Notes under the pieces: generated by a model
The model's database searches: none
Told to the model about the DNA's origin: nothing
Seen by the model: only the letters and a program-made list of their open reading frames with translations
Position numbers and translations under genes: made by a program
IMG/VR virus record: IMGVR_UViG_3300022591_000046
Span: 1-31,099 of that record
Origin: a virus
Direction: 5' to 3' (one strand)
Length of the DNA: 31,099 bases
In this document: piece by piece, positions 6,537 to 12,214 of the stretch
Numbering within the stretch: position 1 is the first letter of the stretch
Layout: the number at the start of each line of letters is the position of its first letter

Positions 6537-6749
6537 ATGTACTTCGATTATTCGTGGATCGTGAGCGTGACTCAACCGAAGGGGGGTAGTGCTAGCAACA
6601 TGCGAGAGGAAGACCAGCGCGCAGACACACAGAAAAGTTTCTCCAACACACGGCGAATCGAGATTCTTGAACAGAAACTAGCAAAACTTGAGAAGCTAGT
6701 TGACGCACTCAACGGCGGCAAAACAGGCCCGGTAATCCCTAAAAAATGA
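6537..6749 (+). CDS. Coiled-coil protein, 70 aa
   Basis: From about residue 40 it has heptad-like spacing (RIEILEQKLAKLEKLVDAL). The ATG at 6537 follows GGAAGAG; an internal ATG at 6600 (MREEDQRAD) is an alternative start. The stop overlaps the next start as ATGA. It may oligomerise; function unknown. Confidence 0.5.
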   Translation: MYFDYSWIVSVTQPKGGSASNMREEDQRADTQKSFSNTRRIEILEQKLAKLEKLVDALNGGKTGPVIPKK

Positions 6750-7021
6750 CTTTTCTTGAATGGACGGTAATAGGTAAGCATCATTACATCAACTGCCCAC
6801 ATCCACAATGGGGTACAACACGCACGAGAGAAGTAACGACCCATAAATGCAAGGCGGCGTGTAAATGGTGTCGAGGTACATCAGACATAGGAGTACTATG
6901 TGACTGGATACCGGACATGAAGCAGGCCCGCACGTCGCTGGCCCGAACTAGAACGAAAAGAGGCGAAAGATGTCACAATCAGGCGTATGGGAATTACTCG
7001 CAAGAGCCGGGAAGCCAATGA
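6746..7021 (+). CDS. Cys/His-containing hypothetical protein, 91 aa
   Basis: ATGA overlap with the preceding gene supports the start. Motifs include INCPHPQWG and HKCKAACKWCRG, giving a possible zinc site (C, H, C-x3-C-x2-C). The C-terminus is basic and low in structure (TSLARTRTKRGER) and overlaps the next gene by about 50 bases, so the extreme end may be non-essential. No family recognised. Confidence 0.5.
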   Translation: MTFLEWTVIGKHHYINCPHPQWGTTRTREVTTHKCKAACKWCRGTSDIGVLCDWIPDMKQARTSLARTRTKRGERCHNQAYGNYSQEPGSQ

Positions 7022-7179
7022 CGAAGAAGGAACTACAAGAAGCGACTCATATCACATCACGATCACAACTCGACGACGACTTACGCGGACTCCGAATGAG
7101 GCGGGTATTAAAAGTCACTACAGCGGAGAGGGGGCGAAACTTATACTCCCTAAACGATAAGGGGAAACGAGAAGCGTGA
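6970..7179 (+). CDS. Winged helix-turn-helix DNA-binding protein
   Basis: The 69-aa protein begins MSQSGVWELLARAGKPMTKK and continues ELQEATHITSRSQLDDDLRG and VLKVTTAERGRNLYSLNDKG. This is the layout of a small winged helix: helix 1, a 'start-of-program' TKKELQEAT helix-turn-helix, then a wing (K-V-T...G-R-N-L-Y). It is likely a transcriptional regulator or a restriction-type recognition module. RBS AGAGGCGAAAG precedes the ATG. It overlaps the HNH gene (GTGA). Confidence 0.6.
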   Translation: MSQSGVWELLARAGKPMTKKELQEATHITSRSQLDDDLRGLRMRRVLKVTTAERGRNLYSLNDKGKREA

Positions 7180-7499
7180 GTCCAGAAAAGACCGAGAAAC
7201 TTGCACTCGCACAACTAAACCGCCACCTTGATTGGCCTCGTGTAAAGCGGAAGTATCTAAAAACACATCGAGAATGTGCAGTATGCGGCAGAAAAACAAA
7301 GCTTGATGTTCACCACATAACTCCCTTTTGGCTGGACAGAAACCTTGAACTCGAACAAACCAATCTTATAACGCTGTGCGGGGAGCACCATACTTTGGTG
7401 GGCCATCTGATGTCAACTAAATCTTATAATGTTAACGTAGTAACTGACGCAGCACACTGGGCCGATCGAATACGGAACCGACCAAAATGGAAATTATAA
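7176..7499 (+). CDS. HNH endonuclease
   Basis: GTG start overlapping the previous stop. In 107 aa it has CAVCGRKTKLDVHHITPF, then TNLITLCGEHHTL: two Cys-x2-Cys-type knuckles around D-V-H-H, N and H-H, the HNH/beta-beta-alpha-metal nuclease signature. Small free-standing HNH proteins in phages may be homing nucleases or packaging-associated nucleases. Position in the early block, far from the terminase, favours an accessory or homing role. All core residues appear present. Confidence 0.8.
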   Translation: MSPEKTEKLALAQLNRHLDWPRVKRKYLKTHRECAVCGRKTKLDVHHITPFWLDRNLELEQTNLITLCGEHHTLVGHLMSTKSYNVNVVTDAAHWADRIRNRPKWKL

Positions 7500-7690
7500 A
7501 AAGGTGCTGCACCTGCAAAAGCGCCCACACACTAGGCCAGTCCACAATCAGGTGTAGAGTAAAAGATAGACTGTTCAGCGCCTTTACTGAGGCATGCCCA
7601 CACTACGCGGGAGACGTTAAGAAGGAAGCGCGTGGGTGGGGGCTATTAAAAAGACTTGCAGATAAGAAAACTAAGGAGGGAGATGCATAG
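7487..7690 (+). CDS. Cys-rich mini-protein, 67 aa
   Basis: Overlaps the HNH gene's 3' end by 13 bases. Starts MEIIKRCCTCKSAHTLGQ and contains CRVKDRLF and ACPHY, so a zinc site formed by C-x2-C, C and C-P-H is likely. The C-terminus is basic. Function unknown. Confidence 0.55.
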   Translation: MEIIKRCCTCKSAHTLGQSTIRCRVKDRLFSAFTEACPHYAGDVKKEARGWGLLKRLADKKTKEGDA

Positions 7691-7890
7691 ATAGAATAGA
7701 ACAGAGGATAGCACACTATAAAGAAGAACTCAAAGAAATCCGACGCAACAAACTGATTCCGAAAAGCTACCGAACAAAGTGCTTCAAACACAGGAACGCA
7801 GTCAAAGACCACACGGCCAGCTTTGCGGTTTGTACGCTGTGGCTCTCCTTCGTGGTTTTGGTGTTTGCGCTTGGAGTTTTACGGTGCTGA
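7687..7890 (+). pseudogene. Possible start-damaged membrane mini-protein
   Basis: An open frame from 7675 to TGA 7888 encodes IDRIEQRIAHYKEELKEIRR, then a hydrophobic segment (TLWLSFVVLVFALGVL). An ideal AAGGAGGG lies at 7673-7680, but the following ATG (7683) is in another frame and stops after three codons (ATG CAT AGA TAG). The frame itself has only ATA near the expected start. The repetitive ATAGATAGAATAGA there suggests a slippage frameshift at the start codon. It may instead use a non-standard start. Confidence 0.35.
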
Positions 7891-7898
7891 GGTACGAC

Positions 7899-8100
7899 AT
7901 GAACGACACAGAATTGGTATTAGATTTACCGACGTTAGCACTTAACGCCGACCGTAGAACCTCGCTGCTTTAGCGCGAGAGTATGTCAGATCTCCAATAT
8001 TGCGTTAGCATGCGCGACTTGTAATTGTGCAAAGCATACAAAGGCCGCAGAGGAGTTCTTTAGGGATATTAGTAGAAAGTGGGGTGAAAAATGCGATTAA
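7899..8100 (+). pseudogene. Probable frameshifted small Cys-rich gene
   Basis: GAGGTACGAC precedes ATG 7899, which encodes MNDTELVLDLPTLALNADRR and stops at TAG 7971. The +1 frame across the same DNA is open from about 7941 and reads LACATCNCAKHTKAAEEFF, ending at TAA 8098 in ATGCGATTAA, overlapping the next gene's ATG. The coupled stop and Cys motif suggest both parts once formed one gene, now frameshifted. No proper start serves the second part alone. Confidence 0.35.
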
Positions 8101-8258
8101 TACTTAAAGAACGGGCAGAAAAGAAAGGCGACCCACCGAAAAGCATTACCTTGCTTATCGACAACTACCAGATTGTTGCAGGAATTGCAGGGGATGATTG
8201 GGATTACATCGAAGTGCATTTACGGGATACTGGAATCATCGCTAGAAAAAAGGGGTGA
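8091..8258 (+). CDS. Hypothetical mini-protein, 55 aa
   Basis: Leader GTGGGGTGAAAA then ATG. Encodes MRLILKERAEKKGDPPKSIT, then alpha/beta residues (DDWDYIEVHLRDTGIIARKK). First of a run of mini-genes sharing the same GGTGAAAAATG leader; its own stop TGA is part of the next leader (GGGGTGAAAAATG). Confidence 0.55.
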   Translation: MRLILKERAEKKGDPPKSITLLIDNYQIVAGIAGDDWDYIEVHLRDTGIIARKKG

Positions 8259-8261
8259 AAA

Positions 8262-8399
8262 ATGACTTGTGAGAAATGCGCGTACTGGCAATGGACATAC
8301 ATCAGTGGAACTGGCTGGGACCAAACTTTTGTAATTCTACCGACTTACGAACAACGTTGTGCGTATCCTCCATGTAGGTGTAAAGAAGAAAAGAGGTGA
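8262..8399 (+). CDS. Cys-rich mini-protein, 45 aa
   Basis: GGGGTGAAAA precedes the ATG. The protein opens MTCEKCAYWQWTYISGTGWD and ends CAYPPCRCKEEKR, giving C-x2-C and C-x4-C-x-C, a probable small zinc-binding fold. The stop TGA lies within the next leader (GAGGTGAAAAATG). Confidence 0.55.
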   Translation: MTCEKCAYWQWTYISGTGWDQTFVILPTYEQRCAYPPCRCKEEKR

Positions 8400-8402
8400 A
8401 AA

Positions 8403-8468
8403 ATGACTGAACCATGCTATATTTATGAAACATGGAAACACATACCGATTCCACCAGATGCCGCGTGA
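8403..8468 (+). CDS. Very short ORF, 21 aa
   Basis: GAGGTGAAAA then ATG; product MTEPCYIYETWKHIPIPPDA plus one residue. Its leader and MT start match its neighbours, so it may be translated, or it may be a truncated copy of the recurring gene-start cassette. Confidence 0.3.
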   Translation: MTEPCYIYETWKHIPIPPDAA

Positions 8469-8486
8469 ATTAAAGAGGTTTGAAAA

Positions 8487-8645
8487 ATGACTGACCTAAC
8501 CTTTGGCCGGTGCACTCGTTGTAATGAACACGTTTCGGGTCACGCGGTTTACGTTGACGGGGTTTTATATTGCAGTCTGTGTGAGTTGGACAAACGCTAT
8601 CAGAAGCTTGAAGATGTAACGAAGGGAATCGATACAATCAGGTGA
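8487..8645 (+). CDS. Zinc-ribbon mini-protein, 52 aa
   Basis: AGAGGTTTGAAAA precedes ATG. Motifs RCTRCNEHVSGHAVYVDG and LYCSLCELDKRYQ give two C-x2-C knuckles, a treble-clef or zinc-ribbon pattern. The stop overlaps the next GTG (GTGA). Confidence 0.6.
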   Translation: MTDLTFGRCTRCNEHVSGHAVYVDGVLYCSLCELDKRYQKLEDVTKGIDTIR

Positions 8646-8824
8646 ATATATCTATTGCCTGCCCAAAATGTAAATGGCCTTTATTACCCAAGCAGCACTT
8701 ATCCTCGGACGGAGAAAAGATGTATATGCTCTGTCCACGATGCCAGAAAAAAATTTACTTGCCAGCCGAAGAGGAGGCGAGTAACCCGCTTTTAGCCCTT
8801 TGGAATATGTGGAAAGGAGATTAA
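8642..8824 (+). CDS. Zinc-ribbon mini-protein, 60 aa
   Basis: GTG start overlapping the preceding TGA. Encodes IACPKCKWPLLPKQHLSSDG and YMLCPRCQKKIYLP, a classical zinc ribbon (two CPxC knuckles about 25 residues apart), then a short hydrophobic end (LLALWNMWKGD). It is the last gene before the TnpB element; the AAAGGAGA at its end probably served the gene now at 10089. Confidence 0.6.
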   Translation: MNISIACPKCKWPLLPKQHLSSDGEKMYMLCPRCQKKIYLPAEEEASNPLLALWNMWKGD

Positions 8825-8960
8825 TTTCGACACGGTAGTGGCAAGAGTCAATTACCACGCCCTGACGGACGTGGCTTGTAACTGTGTTAAGAACACGCTA
8901 CATTCGGCTGATTGACAGGCAGCCTACTCACGTTGGATGTACCATCATGAGCGATATTAC
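8825..8960 (-). ncRNA. Candidate omega-RNA (reRNA) of the TnpB element
   Basis: In TnpB elements the guide RNA scaffold spans the 3' end of tnpB and the right end, with the guide just beyond the element. Here the post-stop segment (8886 down to 8825) carries the conserved-type hairpin at 8855-8874 (5-bp outer stem CCACG/CGTGG, an inner C/A mismatch, then CC/GG around TGAC). The 5' limit is a guess. Confidence 0.35.
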
Positions 8961-9978
8961 GAGCGGCATTGAGGTCGGCATTGAGCCAAAAGCCACACTT
9001 ACGACAGCGGTAGCTAGAGCCGTCTCTATTCCCTTTATAGACGTGACCACAATTAGAACACTTCTGCGACGTGTAACGAGCATCGACGAGCAAAACAGAC
9101 TTGCCGACGGCTTCGGTTTTATACCGCAGGAATTGTTCAAGCTGATAAAAAGCCCACGAGTTGATAAGCCCGTTGAACTTTCTACCCCGTCGTTTCTGCA
9201 CTCTGACCTTACTCAAGTCTTCGAGCGCATAGACTCCAAAGGGCAACGAAACAAGTTCCTTACTAATACAGTGGTTAACGTCAGTCACAAACCGAGTTTC
9301 CCGTTTACTCATACGCTTAAGCTTGCGCTTAGCGGAACGGGTGCCTTTGGACTGAAGCTCTGCGCGAAGGTGAGCATACTTCCCTCGCACGTTCTTAACC
9401 TGCTTTCCATTGAAAAAAGAGTTATCAGAACAGACAGCGATGTTTTTGATTCCGCGGTCGATGCCAAGAACTGCTCCATTGTCACCAGTCGGCACATTAG
9501 TAGACTCCATCGAGACGTGCAGGTAAAACCCTTTGCGATACGAGAGCGTAACGCTTTTCAGCGCCCACCCCAAATACCGCGAATAGCACGACGGAACAGA
9601 GAAACACGCTTTGATGCGACCGGCAATGGTAGCGATAGACGCAAAGCCTTCGTTGATTCTGATACGAGCGACACGATGGTTGTACCGCATAGCCGAACGC
9701 GGCTTCTTTTGTGGAAGCGTTTTGCATTTATCTCGCTTGAGAGATTCACAAGCGCAGTCTCTCGCACACTGCACGAGCGACGATGGAAGCGGAGAAGTAG
9801 CACGAAACTGGTGATACGTTCCTTTGTGATTCTCAACCTTATTCCACGAATGGTTATCAAAGCCCCACTGCGCCGAAGCGTTGAACGCTTTGGTGTACTC
9901 GTCCATCGTGGTAAGGAGCTTTTGAATATCCTCGTCGGTACAATGCAGCTTGAGGGTAATAGTGCGTATCACGTTCAT
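8887..9978 (-). CDS. tnpB: TnpB RNA-guided endonuclease
   Basis: 363 aa from ATG 9978 (MNVIRTITLKLHCTDEDIQK); a longer upstream frame runs through the element's left end and is unlikely to be translated. The RuvC-like catalytic residues are all visible: D174 in LGIDRGIKN, E253 in YALEDLSKV and D335 in NADLNAARN. A zinc finger (CSNCGHVYKGNRDGSSYRC, then RKCGF) lies between the second and third. Length and layout fit an intact IS605-family TnpB, an omega-RNA-guided DNA nuclease that helps retain the element. No serine or tyrosine transposase accompanies it, so movement would need TnpA in trans. It is antisense to all neighbours. Confidence 0.95.
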   Translation of the reverse strand: MNVIRTITLKLHCTDEDIQKLLTTMDEYTKAFNASAQWGFDNHSWNKVENHKGTYHQFRATSPLPSSLVQCARDCACESLKRDKCKTLPQKKPRSAMRYNHRVARIRINEGFASIATIAGRIKACFSVPSCYSRYLGWALKSVTLSYRKGFYLHVSMESTNVPTGDNGAVLGIDRGIKNIAVCSDNSFFNGKQVKNVRGKYAHLRAELQSKGTRSAKRKLKRMSKRETRFVTDVNHCISKELVSLPFGVYALEDLSKVRVQKRRGRKFNGLINSWAFYQLEQFLRYKTEAVGKSVLLVDARYTSQKCSNCGHVYKGNRDGSSYRCRKCGFWLNADLNAARNIAHDGTSNVSRLPVNQPNVACS

Positions 9979-10088
9979 ATATTGGGTTTGATAGATAATA
10001 AAGGTTATGTAACTATGGAAAAAGTAAAAGGAGGACAGGTACGGTCTCCTCTCCCAGCTATCGCAGGGAGTCTCCGACCTGAATTTAG

Positions 10089-10220
10089 ATGAATAATGAA
10101 CTAACCAAAGCACACGTAATACAATTCTTAGAACGTTTGATAGCGGAAGGAACCTGCGGCGATTACTCTGAGCAAGAGATACAAGAAAAAATAGACAAGC
10201 TGAGAAATGGTGAAAAATGA
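10089..10220 (+). CDS. Hypothetical helical mini-protein, 43 aa, displaced from its RBS
   Basis: Encodes MNNELTKAHVIQFLERLIAE and ends KIDKLRNGEK; helical and charged. No Shine-Dalgarno lies upstream (GACCTGAATTTAG is element end sequence), whereas AAAGGAGA is found on the other side of the TnpB element at about 8814. The stop TGA overlaps the next ATG. Probably a small gene whose initiation was disturbed by the insertion. Confidence 0.5.
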   Translation: MNNELTKAHVIQFLERLIAEGTCGDYSEQEIQEKIDKLRNGEK

Positions 10221-10414
10221 CTCTACCGACGTCGGAGAAACAAATATTACTTCAACGTGTCATGGCTTTAAGACGCCTCGCTAAAATAGCCGTTGCTCAT
10301 GTAGGCACCCCCGATCGGTCTGAGATAGACGCATGGGCTGAAGAATTAGACAAATACATAAAACACGGAATAACTAAAAGTGTCGCGGCGACACGACAAA
10401 AGGAGGATACATGA
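10217..10414 (+). CDS. Hypothetical helical protein, 65 aa
   Basis: GGTGAAAA leader and ATGA overlap at the start. Product MTLPTSEKQILLQRVMALRR is helical throughout with an acidic middle (DRSEIDAWAEELDKYI). Its last codons (SVAATRQKEDT) are encoded by the 18-bp palindrome at 10381 and by the next gene's ribosome binding site, so the tail may be dictated by the DNA signal. Confidence 0.55.
   Translation: MTLPTSEKQILLQRVMALRRLAKIAVAHVGTPDRSEIDAWAEELDKYIKHGITKSVAATRQKEDT
10381..10398 (+). promoter_or_regulatory. Imperfect palindrome, copy 2 (TGTCGCGGCGACACGACA)
   Basis: TGTCG/CGACA arms with 8-base centre, within the 3' end of the 10217 gene and 12 bases upstream of the ATG at 10411, directly before AAAAGGAGG. 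In reverse complement it differs from the copy at 28397 by a single base. Confidence 0.5.
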
Positions 10415-10557
10415 TTCAGGTAGTGGCGTGTCCTGTCACACACGCAACTGTTGAAATTACTAACTGCAAATCGTGCGGACAATTCTGGACATGCACGACC
10501 TTCAGGAAACACCTACGAGAAGAAGCCAACAAAGTGAAAGCAACAGGTAAACAGTGA
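10411..10557 (+). CDS. Cys-rich mini-protein, 48 aa
   Basis: AAAAGGAGGATAC gives a strong ribosome binding site; ATGA overlap with the previous gene. Residues ACPVTHATVEITNCKSCGQF and WTCTTFRKHL give C..H and C-x2-C, C motifs, so a small zinc site is likely. The end overlaps the next GTG. Confidence 0.6.
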   Translation: MIQVVACPVTHATVEITNCKSCGQFWTCTTFRKHLREEANKVKATGKQ

Positions 10558-10691
10558 TAATCTGCTCCGAGTGCGGCAAAGAAATCGGGGAAGAGGAACT
10601 ATGTTACATAACATACGTCAACCCGGAAAACCAAGAAGCGCAGATATATGCCTGCGAAGACTGCAACAAGAAGGTCTGCACAGCTAGTTAA
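10554..10691 (+). CDS. Zinc-ribbon mini-protein, 45 aa
   Basis: GTG start overlapping the preceding TGA (GTGA). Encodes IICSECGKEIGEEELCYITY and YACEDCNKKVC: two C-x2-C knuckles, a zinc ribbon. Last gene of the mini-gene block before a 61-base gap. Confidence 0.6.
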   Translation: MIICSECGKEIGEEELCYITYVNPENQEAQIYACEDCNKKVCTAS

Positions 10692-10752
10692 ACGCAATTT
10701 ATACAAGCAAACAATATAACTAATAAACCCACATAATTCACCTGAGAGTAAC
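10692..10752 (+). promoter_or_regulatory. AT-rich intergenic segment, possible promoter
   Basis: This 61-base gap is one of the few true non-coding gaps. It holds CAATTTATACAAG and ATATAACTAATAAA, which could be a TATA-like or -10-like element ahead of the lectin/protease module. No match strong enough to decide between bacterial and archaeal types. Confidence 0.3.
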
Positions 10753-11199
10753 GTGTCTACTTGTGGCCTCGGAGAAATGGAAACTTCCTACGACTTCACT
10801 ACAATTCAAGACAACATCATCGACCCGAGGAAACGTATTCTATTCTCTAAAATATTCAACTCACTCCTAAAAATCGAAAAAGAACTACATGGCGTTTCAA
10901 GAACTCAAATCACCCATACATCACGCGAACTAAAGAAAATAGAAAAAGGCTTGCTATCAACACCAGAAGAAGAAGCACAGGCAGCCGCTATAATCGCCCA
11001 CTGGAGCAGGGTCCATAACGGCCACTGGGAAAACAACTTCATATTTCTCAGAGAAGGACTCGCCTGCGAACACGCCAGAATAAGTGAACTCAACGATTCA
11101 GAGCTGGAAGAAATCCTTTTGGGGGAGTACATAAGCTTAGAAGAAAGATTAACTCAGCTTAATGATGAATATCTGGCAGTACAGGCGTTAAAGAAATGA
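10753..11199 (+). CDS. Hypothetical helical protein, 148 aa
   Basis: A GTG at 10753 (after CCTGAGAGTAAC) or ATG 10777 (after GGAGAA) could start it. The protein is helix-rich: ILFSKIFNSLLKIEKELHGV, then AAAIIAHWSRVHNGHWENNF and a long acidic C-terminal helix (LEEILLGEYISLEERL). No signal peptide, membrane span or known motif. It precedes the enzyme/lectin module by 13 bases and may be a chaperone or structural partner, but that is a guess. Confidence 0.5.
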   Translation: MSTCGLGEMETSYDFTTIQDNIIDPRKRILFSKIFNSLLKIEKELHGVSRTQITHTSRELKKIEKGLLSTPEEEAQAAAIIAHWSRVHNGHWENNFIFLREGLACEHARISELNDSELEEILLGEYISLEERLTQLNDEYLAVQALKK

Positions 11200-11212
11200 T
11201 AGGAGGAATATA

Positions 11213-12058
11213 ATGGCAAATCACAGTTGCGTATATTTTATTTCTGGGGACTCGTACTCAGACCTGGCTGCGCTGCGAAGTGCAGGCATAATTGATTTTC
11301 ACTACGTCATTCATGGTGGGGGTGTTACACCATCAGCGCAAGTAGTAGCAGACTGTAACGCCGCAGGCATCTCACCAGTTCTAAACAACGGCAACGATGG
11401 CGGCGCTGGTTGGAACGGTTCAGACGCTTACTACGTTAATATCGCCTCACAAGGATGGCACGCAGTAGGCGGAGAATCAGAACAAGCGGGTGAGATAGAT
11501 TCTATAATGAATCACCTAATTTTTCTAGATTATGGTGGTGAAGGGACTGGTGGGAGTACTAATGACGACGTCTGGGCCGTAACCCACTCAGCACCGGTTC
11601 ACGGCTTTGGCTCTGCGGGATACTATGAAACCTACGATGGCAGCTCAAACTTGTGGGGTTGGGACACTATCGGCAACAGCCTCCTGGACTGCAAAGCCCA
11701 CGGCGTTAAAGAAATCGGCATAATGGTTGGTAGCTGGATGATGTCTCATTCAACAGCACAGGACTATATCACGCTCGCGCAGGATATGGAATCGCACGGA
11801 ATAACATGCGCAGGCATCGGCGTATGGGGGGGCTACGGAAACAATGCGAACAACCTCTACAACGAGTTTTCTTCGTGGTATCAAGAATGGATGGCTATCT
11901 GGCCGCCTACGAACATCACAATGAAAAACCGTTTTGGAGGTGTAACACCAGGAGTAACCGTAGCAGCCTCACCAGCAATAACGTCACTCGATGGAAAAAG
12001 CATAGACCGCTTCGTAACCGGCTCAGATAAAGCCCTCTGGTGGAATCATGAGAGCTAA
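11213..12058 (+). CDS. Putative TIM-barrel-like enzyme ending in a truncated lectin repeat
   Basis: AGGAGGAATATA gives a strong start. In 281 aa, alternating strands and helices with acidic and aromatic loops (HYVIHGGG, SQGWHAVGGESEQAGEID, GSWMMSH, GIGVWGGYG) suggest a TIM-barrel glycosidase-like fold; the family is not recognised and the acids are only candidates. Residues about 250-281 (VTVAASPAITSLDGKSIDRF, then VTGSDKALWWNHES) match the start of the lectin-propeller region in the next large gene (VTVASSPA..., RFVTGSDNALW), but stop after one strand. A 20-bp tandem duplication lies exactly at this end. No signal peptide, so it is more likely virion-borne than secreted. Confidence 0.5.
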   Translation: MANHSCVYFISGDSYSDLAALRSAGIIDFHYVIHGGGVTPSAQVVADCNAAGISPVLNNGNDGGAGWNGSDAYYVNIASQGWHAVGGESEQAGEIDSIMNHLIFLDYGGEGTGGSTNDDVWAVTHSAPVHGFGSAGYYETYDGSSNLWGWDTIGNSLLDCKAHGVKEIGIMVGSWMMSHSTAQDYITLAQDMESHGITCAGIGVWGGYGNNANNLYNEFSSWYQEWMAIWPPTNITMKNRFGGVTPGVTVAASPAITSLDGKSIDRFVTGSDKALWWNHES

Positions 12059-12078
12059 GGTGAAATCATGAGAGCTAA
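12039..12078 (+). repeat. 20-bp tandem duplication at the 3' end of the 11213 gene
   Basis: GGTGGAATCATGAGAGCTAA is followed immediately by GGTGAAATCATGAGAGCTAA, one mismatch in 20. The second copy is the leader and start (ATGAGAGCTAA) of the next gene; the first copy supplies the last codons and the stop of the upstream gene. Confidence 0.9.
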
Positions 12079-12214
12079 TAAAATGGATTGTAAGATATGT
12101 TCTTACTTCAGTGACGAGGTCTGCGAAGCCGGTTTAGACCTTAATGAGGATGGCACATGTCCCAAGTTCGTAAACTGGGCGATTAATAGAGCTATGCTCG
12201 GAGATAAAAAATGA
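12068..12214 (+). CDS. Cys-rich mini-protein, 48 aa
   Basis: AAGGTGAAATC precedes ATG. Encodes MRANKMDCKICSYFSDEVCE and GTCPKFVNWAIN: C-x2-C...C...C, probable zinc binding. The stop overlaps the protease start (ATGA). The duplicated leader upstream suggests this gene was inserted or rearranged here. Confidence 0.55.
   Translation: MRANKMDCKICSYFSDEVCEAGLDLNEDGTCPKFVNWAINRAMLGDKK

Larger units (their letters stand above)
8825..10088 (-). mobile_element. Solo TnpB insertion element (IS200/IS605 superfamily, IS1341-like)
   Basis: About 1.26 kb carrying only tnpB on the minus strand, with no tnpA. The right end (low coordinates) contains a hairpin CCACGCCCTGACGGACGTGG at 8855-8874, typical of the RE/omega-RNA scaffold. 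The left end, near 10040-10088, has short hairpins such as GGAGTCTCC. On the + strand, AAAGGAGATTAA lies just outside the right end and ATGAATAATG just outside the left end, consistent with insertion between a ribosome binding site and its gene. On the element strand TTCAT would lie immediately outside the left end, a plausible target-adjacent motif. Exact ends are estimated. Confidence 0.75.

Noticed and set aside
8825-10088. A two-gene IS605 element with TnpA
   Set aside because: No Y1-transposase frame is found on either strand next to tnpB.
8884-10092. Long open frame on the + strand (about 400 codons) through the TnpB element
   Set aside because: It is antisense to tnpB, whose minus-strand product carries all RuvC and zinc-finger motifs; the + strand translation has no recognisable domain and biased composition.
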